In this document: positions 18,265-28,553 of the stretch, one piece after another
Numbering within the stretch: the stretch's first letter is position 1
Layout of the letters: every line of letters starts with the position of its first letter
NCBI GenBank assembly: GCA_963669315.1
Contig: OY770021.1
Coordinates: 1,736,001-1,800,000, forward strand
Length of the DNA: 64,000 bases
Origin: SZUA-547 sp963669315
Lineage (GTDB): Bacteria; Pseudomonadota; Alphaproteobacteria; Rhodobacterales; Rhodobacteraceae
Direction: 5' to 3'
Notes under the pieces: generated by a model
What the model was told of the DNA's origin: nothing
The model's input: only the letters and a program-made list of their open reading frames with translations
Databases searched by the model: none
Program-made: the position numbers and the translations under genes

Positions 18265-18540
18265 TCAGCCCTTGATCGCGGCCTTGAACGGCGCGGAGAA
18301 CTTGAACCGCGGCGCCATATGGGCCGGGGCCATTTTCTTCTCGCCGGTCTGGGGATTGCGAACCTCGCGGGCCGCCCGCTCGGCAGCGTCGAATTTGCCC
18401 ACGCCGGGGATCGACACGGCGTTGCCGTTCTGAAGCGCCGAAGTGGCGACGCCGGAAAGAGCGCCAAGCACCGCGTTGACGCTGGCCTTGGTTTCGCCGC
18501 TGGCTTCCGCCACCGCGGTGACGAGTTCGTCTTTTTTCAC
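18265..18540 (-). CDS. hup: HU-family nucleoid DNA-binding protein
   Basis: A 91-residue histone-like protein that bends DNA and shapes the nucleoid. It starts with GTG preceded by AGGGAG. The N-terminal MKKDELVTAVAE, the hydrophobic dimer core with VSIPGVGKFD, and the DNA-binding arm with the usual R-N-P-Q-T-G segment (REVRNPQTGEKK) are all visible. It is a single-gene unit with a candidate promoter upstream and a strong terminator downstream. It is distinct from IHF-beta, encoded at about 52 kb. Confidence 0.95.
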   Translation of the reverse strand: MKKDELVTAVAEASGETKASVNAVLGALSGVATSALQNGNAVSIPGVGKFDAAERAAREVRNPQTGEKKMAPAHMAPRFKFSAPFKAAIKG

Positions 18541-18581
18541 CTGTATTCTCCCTATTGGTGACTACTACACACCCGAAATCC

Positions 18582-18610
18582 TTTGAGTCGGTCAGGGGGG
18601 GTAAAGTCAA
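18582..18610 (-). promoter_or_regulatory. Candidate promoter for hup
   Basis: On the minus strand TTGACT (18605-18610) is followed after 17 bases by CTCAAA (18582-18587). The -35 element is good and the -10 element weak. It lies about 45-70 bases before the GTG start. Confidence 0.35.
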
Positions 18611-18675
18611 GCGGGGAACGGCCTAAAGCTCATCATTTCGTGCAATATCCCCGCGATTCAGTGGTTGTTGTCGAG

Positions 18676-18684
18676 TTATCCACA
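18676..18684 (+). promoter_or_regulatory. Single perfect DnaA-box sequence TTATCCACA
   Basis: The 9-mer TTATCCACA lies between the hup promoter and the mutS stop. No second box or AT-rich unwinding region is nearby, so this is not an origin. It could regulate hup or be chance. Confidence 0.3.
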
Positions 18685-18716
18685 GAAGCGGACGACTCGC
18701 GCGGTAGATGCGAGAC

Positions 18717-21467
18717 TCAATGGCTCTCGTCCGGATTGCGGTTGATCGCCCGCAGCTCATAGAGCGCGTCCAGCGCTTCGCGGGGGGTCATGGCGTCGGG
18801 ATTGAGTTGCGCAAGGCGGGCTTCGGCGGCGCTGGGCCCGGCGGATTTCGGCGTCGGCGCAGAGGGCGGTGGCGCGCTGAACAGGGGCAGATCATCGATC
18901 AGCGCTTCCGCCCGGCCGCCGTCGCGTTCGCTTGATTCCAGCGCCTCCAGAACATCGCGGGCGCGGGCGATGACCGGGGCGGGCAGTCCTGCGAGCTTTG
19001 CGACCTGTACGCCATAGGATCGGTCGGCGGCGCCGTCCCGCACCTCGTGGAGGAAGACGATCTCGCCTTCCCATTCCCGAACCGCGACCGTGGCGTTTTT
19101 CAGGCCGTCCAGACGCCCCGCCAATGCGGTCAACTCATGATAGTGTGTGGCGAACAGGGCGCGGCAATCATTGACGTCATGCAGGTGCTCCAGCGTCGCC
19201 CAGGCGATGGAGAGGCCGTCATAGGTGGCGGTGCCCCGTCCGATCTCGTCCAGAATGACCAACGCGCGTGGCCCGGCCTGATTCAGGATCGCCGCGGTCT
19301 CGACCATCTCGACCATGAAGGTGGAGCGCCCTCGCGCCAGATCATCCGCCGCGCCGACCCGGCTGAAAAGCTGATCGACGACCCCGATCCGCGCGAAGGA
19401 GGCGGGAACGAATGCGCCCATCTGGGCGAGAATGGCGATCAGCGCGTTCTGGCGCAAAAAGGTCGATTTGCCCGCCATGTTAGGGCCGGTCAACAGCCAG
19501 ACCGGTTTTGGCGAGCCGCCTTCCTCAAGGCTGGCGTCGGCGGTCAGATCGCAGTCATTTGCGATGAAGGGCCCGCCGCCCTCTCGACGCAGCGCGCGCT
19601 CCACGACCGGGTGACGTCCTGCGCGCACGACGAAGTCTCGATCAAACGCGATCTCCGGCCGGGTCCAGTTCTCATCCGCGGCCAGCGTGGCGAGACCGGC
19701 GGCGACGTCGACACGGGCGAGCGCGCGCGCGGCGTTTCCGATTTCCGGGGCGCGGTCGAGGATGGCCGCGCACAGCTCCGCAAAGATGCGTTGCTCTATG
19801 CGCAGCGCCCGGCCGCCGGCGTTGAGGATCTTGGTCTCCAGCTCAGACAGCTCGACCGTGGTGAAGCGCACGGCGTTGGCCATGGTCTGACGATGGATGA
19901 AGTCCTCAGACAAGGGCGGCGCCATCATGCGCTCGGCGTGTTTGGCGGGGGTTTCGATGAAATAACCGAGCACATTGTTGTGCTTGACCTTCAGGCTGGC
20001 GATCCCGGTCGCTTCGGCGTAGCGGGCCTGAAGCGAGGCGATCACGCCGCGCCCCTGATCACGGAGAGCGCGGGCCTCATCCAGTTCGGCGTCGTATGTC
20101 TCGGCCACGTAGCCGCCGTCGCGGGCCAGCAGGGGCGGTTCCACGATCAGCGCCGATTCGAGCAGGGCGACGGCATCCTCATGGCCGGCCAACGCCTCAA
20201 CGGCTTGCAAAAGATCGACCGGGCCGTCTGCGGGCAGAGACGCCGTCAAGGTGGCGGAGAGGGCGCCCGCTTGGCGCAACCCTTCCCGCAGCGCGGTCAG
20301 GTCGCGCGGCCCGCCCCGGTCCAGCGACAGACGGGTCAAGGCGCGCTCGATCTCAGGCGCCCGCCGCAGCGCCTCCGTCAGCGCCTCGCGCAGGGGCGGG
20401 TTCTCGACCAGCGCTTCGACGGCTTCGGCGCGCTTGGCGATGATCGACGGGTCGGTCGCGGGGCTGGACAGGCGGCGCTCCAGCAGCCGCGCGCCCGCGC
20501 CGGTGACGGTGCGGTCGATCGCCTCCAGCAGCGCGCCCTTTTTCTCGCCCGACAGCGTGCGGGTCAGTTCGAGGTTGCGGCGGGTCGCGGCGTCGATCCG
20601 CATGATCCCGCCCGGAACCTCGCGCAGCGGCGGTTTGACCAGAGGCGCCTTGCCGACCTGCGTCAGCTCCACATAGTCCAGCAGCGCGCCCAAAGCGGAA
20701 AGCTCGGGCCGGGTGAACGCCCCGAACGCGTCGAGGGCGTCGATCCTGAAGAAACTCTTCAGCCGCGCCTCGCTGGACTGGCTGTCGAAACTGGCGCGGG
20801 ACAGCGGCGTCACGGCGGCGCCCGCGTCGCGGATCTGCGCCGCCAGCGCGTCATCCTCCCACATATCCTCTACGATGAGCACTTCTTTGGGCGCGATGCG
20901 GGCGAGCGAAGGTCCAAGCGCGGCGCGCGAGGTCTCGGTCACCGTCAAATCCCCAGTCGACATGTCGATCCAGGCGAGAGCGCCAGCGCCCCGGATCTCC
21001 GCCCAGGCGGTCAGATGGTTGGCGCTGCGCGCGTCAAGCAGCGAGTCCTCGGTCAATGTGCCGGGAGTGACCAGCCGAACGATGTCGCGCTTGACCACCG
21101 CCTTGTAGCCGCGCTTCTTGGCCTCGGCGGGGTCCTCCATCTGCTCGCAGACCGCCACCCGAAAGCCGGACCGGATCAGTTGCTGCAGATAGCTATCAGA
21201 GGCGTGAACCGGCACGCCGCACATCGGGATATCATCGCCCAGATGCTTGCCGCGCTTGGTCAGCGCGATGTCGAGCGCCGCCGCCGCATGGACAGCGTCA
21301 TCGAAGAACAGCTCATAGAAGTCGCCCATACGATAGAACAAGAGCGCGTCCTCGGCGCGCGCCTTGATCTCCAGATACTGCGCCATCATTGGAGTGGCGC
21401 TGCTGGGCGCTTTTGTCGGACTCTGCTCGTTCACGCTGCTCTCTCTCGGCCGCGCGACTGTTAGCAT
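18717..21467 (-). CDS. mutS: DNA mismatch repair protein MutS
   Basis: A 916-residue mismatch-recognition ATPase if begun at the ATG at 21467. GTG at 21434, preceded by GAGAGAG, is an equally plausible start eleven codons later. The mismatch-contact motif GDFYELF lies in the N-terminal domain after [10 protein letters not shown]. The connector, core and clamp regions follow. The ABC-type ATPase has the Walker [15 protein letters not shown], the signature-side STFMVEM, Walker [16 protein letters not shown] and the FATHYHELT motif. The length is normal for the group. It diverges from maeB. Confidence 0.97.
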   Translation of the reverse strand: MLTVARPRESSVNEQSPTKAPSSATPMMAQYLEIKARAEDALLFYRMGDFYELFFDDAVHAAAALDIALTKRGKHLGDDIPMCGVPVHASDSYLQQLIRSGFRVAVCEQMEDPAEAKKRGYKAVVKRDIVRLVTPGTLTEDSLLDARSANHLTAWAEIRGAGALAWIDMSTGDLTVTETSRAALGPSLARIAPKEVLIVEDMWEDDALAAQIRDAGAAVTPLSRASFDSQSSEARLKSFFRIDALDAFGAFTRPELSALGALLDYVELTQVGKAPLVKPPLREVPGGIMRIDAATRRNLELTRTLSGEKKGALLEAIDRTVTGAGARLLERRLSSPATDPSIIAKRAEAVEALVENPPLREALTEALRRAPEIERALTRLSLDRGGPRDLTALREGLRQAGALSATLTASLPADGPVDLLQAVEALAGHEDAVALLESALIVEPPLLARDGGYVAETYDAELDEARALRDQGRGVIASLQARYAEATGIASLKVKHNNVLGYFIETPAKHAERMMAPPLSEDFIHRQTMANAVRFTTVELSELETKILNAGGRALRIEQRIFAELCAAILDRAPEIGNAARALARVDVAAGLATLAADENWTRPEIAFDRDFVVRAGRHPVVERALRREGGGPFIANDCDLTADASLEEGGSPKPVWLLTGPNMAGKSTFLRQNALIAILAQMGAFVPASFARIGVVDQLFSRVGAADDLARGRSTFMVEMVETAAILNQAGPRALVILDEIGRGTATYDGLSIAWATLEHLHDVNDCRALFATHYHELTALAGRLDGLKNATVAVREWEGEIVFLHEVRDGAADRSYGVQVAKLAGLPAPVIARARDVLEALESSERDGGRAEALIDDLPLFSAPPPSAPTPKSAGPSAAEARLAQLNPDAMTPREALDALYELRAINRNPDESH

Positions 21468-21638
21468 GGCGCGGAGTGGGTTTGAACGGCGCGATTGTCC
21501 TCGATCAATGCAACTGCGCGGATTTGCAACGGGAATGCGGCCATATGATCGTTGCTGAGGCCCGTCAGGTTCCGTAGCGTACCTGCCCGAAAGTAGTGCG
21601 AACGCGTCGCAGAGCGCGCCGACAGGATGGAGACGCCA

Positions 21639-23900
21639 ATGCCCAAAGAGAAAGAACGCATCACCGACGAAGAAGCCCTAGCCTATCACCTCAATCCGAG
21701 GCCCGGGAAGTTGGAGGTCGCGGCCTCGGTGCCGATGGCGACGCAGCGGGATCTTTCTCTGGCCTACAGCCCCGGCGTCGCGGTGCCGGTGGTGGCGATC
21801 TCGGAGAACCCGGAGACGGCCTACGACTACACGTCGAAGGGCAATATGGTGGCGGTGATCTCGAACGGTTCCGCCATTCTGGGTCTGGGCAACCTCGGCG
21901 CTCTGGCCTCTAAGCCGGTGATGGAGGGCAAGTCTGTGCTCTTCAAGCGCTTCGCCGACGTCAACTCCATCGATATTGAACTGGATACGCAGGATCCGGA
22001 CGAGTTCATCGACGCGGTCAAGCTGATGGGGCCAAGCTTCGGCGGCATCAATCTTGAGGATATTCGCGCGCCGCAGTGCTTTATCATCGAGCAGCGGCTG
22101 AAAGAGCTCATGGACATCCCGGTGTTCCATGACGATCAGCACGGCACCGCGGTGATCTGCGCGGCGGGCCTGATCAACGCGCTCCATATTTCCGGCAAGA
22201 AGCTTGAGGACTGCAAGATCGTCCTCAACGGCGCCGGCGCTGCGGGGATCGCCTGTATCGAGCTGATCAAGGCGATGGGCGCGCAGCACGACAATTGCAT
22301 CGTCTGCGACACGAAGGGCGTGATCTATCAGGGCCGCACCGAGGGCATGAACCAGTGGAAATCGGCCCACGCCGCCAACACCGAAGATCGCACGCTGGAT
22401 GAGGCGATGAAGGGCGCCGATGTGTTCCTGGGCGTGTCCGCCAAGGGTGCGGTCACGCAGGACATGGTCAGGTCCATGGCCAAGAATCCGGTGATTTTCG
22501 CTATGGCCAATCCGGATCCCGAGATCACGCCGGAAGATGCCAAATCCGCGCGCTCAGATGCGATTGTCGCGACTGGCCGGTCAGACTATCCCAACCAGAT
22601 CAACAATGTGCTCTGCTTCCCCTATCTCTTCCGGGGCGCGCTGGACGTGCACGCCAGAGCGATCAATGAAGAGATGAAGATCGCCTGCGCCACCGCGCTG
22701 GCCGAAATGGCTCGGGCGCCCGTGCCGGATGAGGTCGCCGCCGCCTATGGCGCGAAACTGTCGTTCGGGCCGGACTACATCATCCCGACCCCCTTCGATC
22801 CGCGGCTGATCCACCAGATCCCGCCGGCGGTCGCGAAGGCCGGGATGGACTCGGGCGTCGCCCGTAGGCCGATCATCGATCTGGATGAATATACGCAATC
22901 GCTGCGCGCGCGGATGGACCCTGCCGCCAACATGCTGCAGACGCTGCACAGCAAGGCGCGCAAGGCGCAGAAGACCATCGTGTTCGCGGAAGGCGATGAT
23001 GAGCGGGTTTTGCGGGCTGCCGTATCCTTCAAAAGCCAGGGTCTGGGCGAATCGATCGTGGTGGGCCGTCCCGATCAGGTCAAAAAGATGCTGACCAGCG
23101 TCGGGCTGAAGGACGCCTATGACAAGATCACAGTGATGAACGCCGAGATCACGCCGCATCGGGAGCTCTATACGGACTCGGTCTATGAGCGCTTGCAGCG
23201 GCAGGGCTATGTGCGGCGCGACGCCTATCGCATGGTGGTGCGAGACCGGCATGTCTTCGCGGCCAGCATGCTGGCCCATGGTCATGCGGATGGTATGGTC
23301 ACCGGAGCGACCCGCAAGGCGTCATGGCTGCTCGACGATATCGGCAATGTGTTCGAGACACGATCAGGACACGGTGTGATCGGCATTTCGATCATGTTGT
23401 CGAAGGGCCGCACCGTTCTGGCGGCCGATACGCTGGTGCACGAACTGCCAACGGCGGAAGAATTCGCGGACATGGCGATTCGCTCAGCGGGCGTGGCGCG
23501 CAAGCTTGGGATGGAGCCGCGCGTCGCCTTCGTCTCGTTCTCGACCTTCGGGCATCCGGAAAACGAACGCTCCGCCAATCTCCGGCGCGCGGTCGAGATT
23601 CTGGAGGAGCGGAATGTCGGCTTCGAATTCGATGGCGAGATGGAGCCTGATGTCGCTTTGAGCATGAGCCAGATGGAGAAGTATCCGTTTTGTCGCCTGA
23701 CCGGTCCGGCGAACGTGCTGGTGATGCCGAGCCGCCATGCAGCCAATGTGGCCGAGAAAATGCTGCGTCAGCTCGGCGACGTATCTGTGATCGGCCCGAT
23801 TCTGGCTGGCGTTGAGAAGCCGGTGAAGCTGTGTTCGACCGGCGCGCCAGTCCGGCACATCGTCAACATGGCGGTGATGGCCGCCTGCGAAATAGGATGA
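21639..23900 (+). CDS. maeB: NADP-dependent malic enzyme with C-terminal phosphotransacetylase-like domain
   Basis: A 753-residue protein from the ATG at 21639, which has GGAGA at correct spacing; ATG at 21627 is also in frame but poorly placed. Residues about 1-420 form malic enzyme, which decarboxylates malate to pyruvate with NADPH formation ([39 protein letters not shown]). Residues about 430-753 resemble phosphotransacetylase ([25 protein letters not shown]) and are thought to be regulatory, sensing acetyl-CoA, in the MaeB group. It links the TCA cycle to gluconeogenesis and NADPH supply. It converges on comM with 15 bases between stops. Confidence 0.95.
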   Translation: MPKEKERITDEEALAYHLNPRPGKLEVAASVPMATQRDLSLAYSPGVAVPVVAISENPETAYDYTSKGNMVAVISNGSAILGLGNLGALASKPVMEGKSVLFKRFADVNSIDIELDTQDPDEFIDAVKLMGPSFGGINLEDIRAPQCFIIEQRLKELMDIPVFHDDQHGTAVICAAGLINALHISGKKLEDCKIVLNGAGAAGIACIELIKAMGAQHDNCIVCDTKGVIYQGRTEGMNQWKSAHAANTEDRTLDEAMKGADVFLGVSAKGAVTQDMVRSMAKNPVIFAMANPDPEITPEDAKSARSDAIVATGRSDYPNQINNVLCFPYLFRGALDVHARAINEEMKIACATALAEMARAPVPDEVAAAYGAKLSFGPDYIIPTPFDPRLIHQIPPAVAKAGMDSGVARRPIIDLDEYTQSLRARMDPAANMLQTLHSKARKAQKTIVFAEGDDERVLRAAVSFKSQGLGESIVVGRPDQVKKMLTSVGLKDAYDKITVMNAEITPHRELYTDSVYERLQRQGYVRRDAYRMVVRDRHVFAASMLAHGHADGMVTGATRKASWLLDDIGNVFETRSGHGVIGISIMLSKGRTVLAADTLVHELPTAEEFADMAIRSAGVARKLGMEPRVAFVSFSTFGHPENERSANLRRAVEILEERNVGFEFDGEMEPDVALSMSQMEKYPFCRLTGPANVLVMPSRHAANVAEKMLRQLGDVSVIGPILAGVEKPVKLCSTGAPVRHIVNMAVMAACEIG

Positions 23901-23915
23901 TCCGCAAGGGCGCGC

Positions 23916-25430
23916 CTATCGCGTGATCGGGGCTCTGCGATAGCTGGCCGCCTCTGCGATATGGGGGCGGCCGACAGAATCCGCGCCCTCGAGATCGGCG
24001 ATCGTGCGCGCCAGACGCAAAACCCGGTGATAACCGCGGGCGGACAGGCGCAGCTTCTCCGCCGCCTGATCCAGTAAGGCCTGTCCGGCCGCATCGGGCG
24101 TCGCGATCCGTTCCAGCAGCTTGCCGTCGGCGGCCGCGTTGACGCGGACCGGCGCGCCTTCCTCTCTGAACCGCTCCGTCTGAATCCGCCGCGCATACGC
24201 CACTCGGGCGGCGATCTGGCGGCTACCCTCGGATGGCGGCGGGGCGGACAGATCTGCAGGGGTGATCGCCGGGGTTTCGATTTGCACGTCCATCCGATCC
24301 AGAAGCGGGCCGGATATGCGCGCCTGATAGTCGAGCCCGCAGTTCGGCGCGCGCGAGCAGGCCAGCGACGGATCCGCCAGATAGCCGCATCGGCACGGGT
24401 TCATAGCGGCGACCAACTGCACTCGGCTGGGATATTTCACATGCGCGTTGGCGCGAGCGACCACAGTCTCGCCTGTCTCCAGCGGCTGACGTAACGATTC
24501 CAGCACCGGGCGCGCGAATTCCGGCAGTTCGTCCAGAAACAGCACGCCATTATGGGCGAGGCTGATCTCTCCGGGCGCGGCCCGCCTTCCGCCCCCGACC
24601 ATCGCCGCCATCGAGGCCGAGTGATGCGGCGCGCGATAAGGGCGACGGCGGGAGACGCGCCCTTCCTCCAGCAGTCCGGCGACCGAATGGATCATAGAGA
24701 CCTCCAGCGCCTCTTCCGGGCTGAGCGGCGGCAGGATGCCCGGAAGCCGCGCGGCGAGCATGGATTTGCCTGCGCCTGGCGGGCCGATCATCAGCAGATT
24801 ATGCGATCCTGCAGCGGCGACCTCCAACGCGCGGCGCGCGCGCTCCTGTCCCTTCACGTCGATCAGATCGGGAATAGACGCGTCATCGGTCATCTCGGCT
24901 GGCTTCGGCGCGGCCAGAGCGCCCCTGCCCGCGAAATGGTTGATCAGGGGTGTCAGGCCATCCGGCGCCAGCACCTGAACAGCGCCGACCAGCGCCGCCT
25001 CGGGCCCGCAGGCGCGGGGGCAGATGATGCCGCGTTCAGACATGGCGGCGGAAAGCGCGGCGGGCAGCGCGCCCGCGACCGCGGTCAGCGAACCATCCAG
25101 CGACAGCTCGCCCAGCGCCGTGTAGCGCGCGCTGTCATCCGCGGGCACGACCTCCATCGCCGCCAGCAGCGACAGGGCGATCGGCAGGTCGAAATGGGCG
25201 CCCTCCTTGGGCAGATCCGCCGGGGCGAGGTTCACCGTGATACGATTTGGCGGCAGGGCCAATCCGATAGCGGCCAGCGCGGAGCGAACCCGTTCCTTGG
25301 ATTCGGCCACCGCCTTGTCCGGCAAGCCGACCAGATTGAATGCGGGCAATCCCGATGTCAGGTGGCATTGCACGTCCACCTCGCGGGCCTCGACGCCCTG
25401 AAAGGCTACAGTATAGGCGTGCGCAACCAT
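23916..25430 (-). CDS. comM: ComM/YifB-family AAA+ ATPase (Mg-chelatase-like)
   Basis: A 504-residue helicase-like ATPase from the ATG at 25430, which follows AAGGAGATTACTT; the 14 residues upstream are non-typical. The N-terminal Lon-substrate-like domain starts VAFQGVEAREVDVQ. The AAA+ core has Walker A GPPGAGKSMLAARLPG, Walker B with GVLFLDELPEF, and cysteines CRCGYLADPSLAC in the zinc-like insertion. ComM promotes branch migration during natural transformation in several proteobacteria; other roles remain possible. A candidate promoter lies just upstream. Confidence 0.92.
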   Translation of the reverse strand: MVAHAYTVAFQGVEAREVDVQCHLTSGLPAFNLVGLPDKAVAESKERVRSALAAIGLALPPNRITVNLAPADLPKEGAHFDLPIALSLLAAMEVVPADDSARYTALGELSLDGSLTAVAGALPAALSAAMSERGIICPRACGPEAALVGAVQVLAPDGLTPLINHFAGRGALAAPKPAEMTDDASIPDLIDVKGQERARRALEVAAAGSHNLLMIGPPGAGKSMLAARLPGILPPLSPEEALEVSMIHSVAGLLEEGRVSRRRPYRAPHHSASMAAMVGGGRRAAPGEISLAHNGVLFLDELPEFARPVLESLRQPLETGETVVARANAHVKYPSRVQLVAAMNPCRCGYLADPSLACSRAPNCGLDYQARISGPLLDRMDVQIETPAITPADLSAPPPSEGSRQIAARVAYARRIQTERFREEGAPVRVNAAADGKLLERIATPDAAGQALLDQAAEKLRLSARGYHRVLRLARTIADLEGADSVGRPHIAEAASYRRAPITR

Positions 25431-25452
25431 AAGTAATCTCCTTATAGTTGTA

Positions 25453-25482
25453 TATTTAGTCGGAAATCCCAATGGAGATCAA
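25453..25482 (-). promoter_or_regulatory. Candidate promoter for comM
   Basis: On the minus strand TTGATC (25477-25482) and TAAATA (25453-25458) are 18 bases apart, within an AT-rich patch about 25 bases before the comM ATG. Confidence 0.45.
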
Positions 25483-25497
25483 GCCAGCCTTTCGCGG

Positions 25498-26421
25498 CTA
25501 GCCCAGCGACGCATCGCCATTCATGTGTTTGGCGAGGAACGCGCCGGCGCGAGACAGCGCGGCGTCCGCTTCCGGCAGCCAGCCGGCGAAGAACTGCCAA
25601 GCATGCGGCGTGCGCGGGCTCCACTCCAGCCGGACGTCGCCGCCAGCGGCGCGCAGCCCCTCTGCCATGGCGCGCGCGTCATCCTCCAGAATCTCCGACC
25701 GGCTGGCCTGGATCAGGGTGGGCGGCGGATCGCGCCATTCAGCGAAGACAGGGGAGGCGAGCGGATCGTCGGGCGGATGGTCGCCCAGATAAAACCCGAC
25801 GACCCTGCGGAACTGGCCGACCGGCAGCATCGGATCCTTGCGCCGGTTCCGAAAAAGGCTGCCCGCCTGCATGGTCAGGTCCACAAAGGGTGAGAAGGCG
25901 GCGATCGCCGAGGGCTTGGGCAGGCCCTCTCGATCGATCTCCTGCAGCAGAGAGAAACACAGCCCTCCGCCCGCCGAATCGCCTGCTAACGCGATGCGCT
26001 GATACCCGGCGTCGACAAGCGACCGATAGACGGCCAGCAACTCGTGAATGGCGGCCGGGAACGGGTTCTCCGGCGCTAGGGCGTAGTCGGGAACGATGGC
26101 CCGCGCATCGGCGTGCTCCGCAAGGGTCGCGGCGGCGCGCCGGTGGGTCTCCGGCGAGCCCATGGTGAACGCGCCGCCATGAATATAAAGGATGACGCGG
26201 CGCCGATCCGGCCGGCTGCGGCTGACCCACTCCACCGGGATTTCCCGCATCGGCCCGGCGACGCGGTCGGCGACGACATTGGTTTTCGGCGTGCGCTGGT
26301 TCAGCCGCCGCGCGTCTCTCGCCATTTGGTCTCTGGCGTTCAAAGGATCGTGGGCGCGGGCCAGCGCCGGCTTTGCGAAAAGCCGTAGAAGCAGGTTGAG
26401 ACCGGTCAGCCGCACGGACAT
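25498..26421 (-). CDS. Alpha/beta-hydrolase of the hormone-sensitive-lipase (HSL) family
   Basis: A 307-residue esterase. The oxyanion-hole motif HGGAF (residues about 82-86) and the nucleophile motif GDSAGG (about 150) define the HSL group. The acid is probably in the region after ASRSEILEDDARAM, and the catalytic histidine is in TPHAWQFF near residue 280. It hydrolyses carboxyl esters of unknown identity, presumably in the cytoplasm, as no signal peptide is obvious. Its start is five bases after the gshB stop, so it looks like a distal gene of the rsmI-yraN-dolP-gshB run. Confidence 0.88.
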   Translation of the reverse strand: MSVRLTGLNLLLRLFAKPALARAHDPLNARDQMARDARRLNQRTPKTNVVADRVAGPMREIPVEWVSRSRPDRRRVILYIHGGAFTMGSPETHRRAAATLAEHADARAIVPDYALAPENPFPAAIHELLAVYRSLVDAGYQRIALAGDSAGGGLCFSLLQEIDREGLPKPSAIAAFSPFVDLTMQAGSLFRNRRKDPMLPVGQFRRVVGFYLGDHPPDDPLASPVFAEWRDPPPTLIQASRSEILEDDARAMAEGLRAAGGDVRLEWSPRTPHAWQFFAGWLPEADAALSRAGAFLAKHMNGDASLG

Positions 26422-26426
26422 TCGCC

Positions 26427-27398
26427 TCAGCCCGTCTTGAGCCGGGTTTCAATCGCGTCCCAGACCTTGGCGGCGATATCGACGCCGTCGAATCGCTCCA
26501 TTTCCTGCACGCCGGTGGGCGACGTGACGTTGATCTCCGTAAGGTAGTCGCCGATCACGTCGATACCGACAAAGATCAGCCCGCGTTCGCGCAAAAGGGG
26601 TCCGATCCGTTCGCATATCTCACGGTCGCGCGCCGTCAGCCCGTCCTTCTCCGCGCGTCCGCCCACATGCAGGTTCGACCGGGTTTCGCCTTTCGCCGGT
26701 ACGCGGTTGATGGCGCCGACCGGCTCTCCATCGACCAGAATGATCCGCTTGTCGCCAGCCGTGACGTCCGGCAGGAATTTCTGCACGATCAATGGTTCGC
26801 GGCTGAATGTCGTGAACAGCTCATGCAGGGCGTTGAGGTTGAAATCGTCCTCGCGAAGGCGGAACACGCCTGCGCCGCCATTGCCGTAAAGTGGTTTCAT
26901 GATGATGTCGCCATGCTCCTGTCGGAACGAGCGAATCTCTTCAATCGACCGCGCGATTAGCGTCGGCGGCGTCAGGTCCAGAAAATCCAGCACCAACAGC
27001 TTTTCCGGCGCGTTGCGGACCGAGGCCGGGTCATTCACCACCAGCGTGTCGGGATGCACATTCTCAAGGATATGCGTCGTGGTGATATAGGCCATGTCAA
27101 AGGGAGGATCCTGCCGCAACAGCACGACGTCCCAGTCTGCAAGGTCGATGGTTCGCCGCTCGCCAAGCTCGAAATGATCGCCCTCAACCCGCCGGACAAT
27201 CAGGTCCCATCCTGTGGCGCGAACCCGCCCATCGCGCCAGGCGAGATCCTCCGGATGATAGTAGAACAACGCGTGCCCGCGATCCTGCGCCGATTCGGCG
27301 AGCCGGAACGAGGTGTCTGCGTTGATGTCGATGGACCCGATCGGGTCCATCTGGATCGCCACTTTCAGCGGCGCGTTTCGGGTTTCAGCGGCGGCCAC
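26427..27398 (-). CDS. gshB: Glutathione synthase
   Basis: A 323-residue ATP-grasp ligase that joins gamma-glutamylcysteine and glycine. The start is GTG with GGGAG nine bases upstream. The N-terminal [18 protein letters not shown] is highly characteristic, and the ATP-grasp features [15 protein letters not shown] and [12 protein letters not shown] are present. It is followed closely by the HSL-type esterase and preceded by the DolP-like lipoprotein gene on the same strand. The gamma-glutamylcysteine ligase gene is not in the window. Confidence 0.97.
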   Translation of the reverse strand: MAAAETRNAPLKVAIQMDPIGSIDINADTSFRLAESAQDRGHALFYYHPEDLAWRDGRVRATGWDLIVRRVEGDHFELGERRTIDLADWDVVLLRQDPPFDMAYITTTHILENVHPDTLVVNDPASVRNAPEKLLVLDFLDLTPPTLIARSIEEIRSFRQEHGDIIMKPLYGNGGAGVFRLREDDFNLNALHELFTTFSREPLIVQKFLPDVTAGDKRIILVDGEPVGAINRVPAKGETRSNLHVGGRAEKDGLTARDREICERIGPLLRERGLIFVGIDVIGDYLTEINVTSPTGVQEMERFDGVDIAAKVWDAIETRLKTG

Positions 27399-27448
27399 TG
27401 GCGGGCTCCCTGTCTTACGACGCGGCCCGCCTCAACTGGCCGCCCCGC

Positions 27449-28087
27449 CTAGAAATTCGTCGTGCTCGACGACACTAAAGACGCGCCCGTTCTGCGCGGA
27501 TCGTCGATGATGAACACGTGGCTGACCACGCGCTCCACGCCCGGCGTCGTGGCCGCGATGCTGGCGGCATGCCGCAATTCGGCCCGCGACTGGGCGAGAC
27601 CGATCAGATGGACCACGCCGTCGATGGTTTCAATATTGTAGTTGAAAGAAGAAACCTCTTGCCCGCCGATCAGGCGGGCCCGCACCTGGTTGGCGACATA
27701 GACATCCTCTGCGAATCCTTGCATTCCGCCGGAATCCGCGACGTTGATCTCATTGATGACTTCACGCACGCCATCGACGGACCAAGCCTGCTCGGCGGCG
27801 ATGATCCGGTGCTCGCGTTTCTGGACATTGCCGGCCAGCAGCACGCGGCCTTCGACGACCTCCGTGCCGACCTGCCCGAACATGACATGGTCCTTGTCCA
27901 GAAGGGCGGCGTTGACCTCAACCTCGATTCGCGTGTCGTCGACCGCGTCGCCGACCGACCGCTCCTGAAGCACCGAACGCGCCGTCACGGCGGTGGCCCC
28001 AACGACCATGCCTGTCGGCGAACATCCGGTTGCGATGAAAGATAGAACCAGCGCGCAACATGCGCGCGAGAATAAACGACTGCTCAT
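27449..28087 (-). CDS. dolP: Dual BON-domain outer-membrane lipoprotein, DolP-like
   Basis: A 212-residue exported protein with a lipoprotein signal peptide ending in a FIATGC lipobox, so the cysteine at about residue 22 should be lipidated. Two BON domains follow, roughly residues 45-115 and 120-195. The alternation of short beta strands with VRARLIG and IETIDGVVHLIG segments marks BON. It matches E. coli DolP (YraP), an anionic-phospholipid-binding lipoprotein that supports envelope integrity. The neighbours yraN, rsmI and an lpoA-like gene are the same as in the enterobacterial cluster. GAGGCGGG precedes the ATG. Confidence 0.8.
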   Translation of the reverse strand: MSSRLFSRACCALVLSFIATGCSPTGMVVGATAVTARSVLQERSVGDAVDDTRIEVEVNAALLDKDHVMFGQVGTEVVEGRVLLAGNVQKREHRIIAAEQAWSVDGVREVINEINVADSGGMQGFAEDVYVANQVRARLIGGQEVSSFNYNIETIDGVVHLIGLAQSRAELRHAASIAATTPGVERVVSHVFIIDDPRRTGASLVSSSTTNF

Positions 28088-28097
28088 TGTACCCGCC

Positions 28098-28508
28098 TCA
28101 CCACTCGTCGAACGACCGGGCGTTTTCTATGATTTCCAGGCTTCCATTCCGGGCGGCCAGGGCCACATCGAAGCGAAAGACCGGATCGGATCCCGGTTTC
28201 TGCTCAAGGCCCATCATATAGTGGATCGCCGCCGCCTCCAAGCGTCTCCATTGGAAATTGGTTACAGAATCCGCGGCAATCGATTGATTTTTCCGTGATT
28301 TGACTTCGACGAAGACGACCAGATCGGGAAATTCGACGATCAGATCGATCTCGCCATGTGGCGTGCGCACCCGGCGTCCGGTGATTTTCCCACCCAATTC
28401 CGCGTAGGCGCGGGCCGCCGCGTCTTCCGCCGCGAGGCCGGAGAGATAGGCCGTGCGGCCGCGTTGGGCGCGGACTTGCATGGCTGGTTTTGGGTCGCTC
28501 GTCTCCAT
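28098..28508 (-). CDS. yraN: YraN family (UPF0102) putative endonuclease-fold protein
   Basis: A 136-residue protein. The UPF0102 core consists of GEIDLIVEF and VVFVEVKSRK, a PD-(D/E)xK nuclease-like arrangement with D and ExK. The early AEDAAARAY segment is also typical. The molecular function is unproven. No Shine-Dalgarno precedes the first ATG; ATG at 28481 is an alternative start that would keep the domain intact. It lies between rsmI and the DolP-like gene. Confidence 0.9.
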   Translation of the reverse strand: METSDPKPAMQVRAQRGRTAYLSGLAAEDAAARAYAELGGKITGRRVRTPHGEIDLIVEFPDLVVFVEVKSRKNQSIAADSVTNFQWRRLEAAAIHYMMGLEQKPGSDPVFRFDVALAARNGSLEIIENARSFDEW

Positions 28509-28553
28509 TCAATCGACGATAGTCGGGTCTCCAATAAAGAGGGTTAACGGGCG

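Noticed and set aside
18541..18716. Replication origin
   Set aside because: Only one DnaA box and no AT-rich unwinding element, and no dnaA, dnaN or parAB nearby.
19047..21464. Plus-strand open frame of 805 codons opposite mutS
   Set aside because: Its composition is a mirror of MutS codons, with no motif or ribosome-binding site; mutS is certain.
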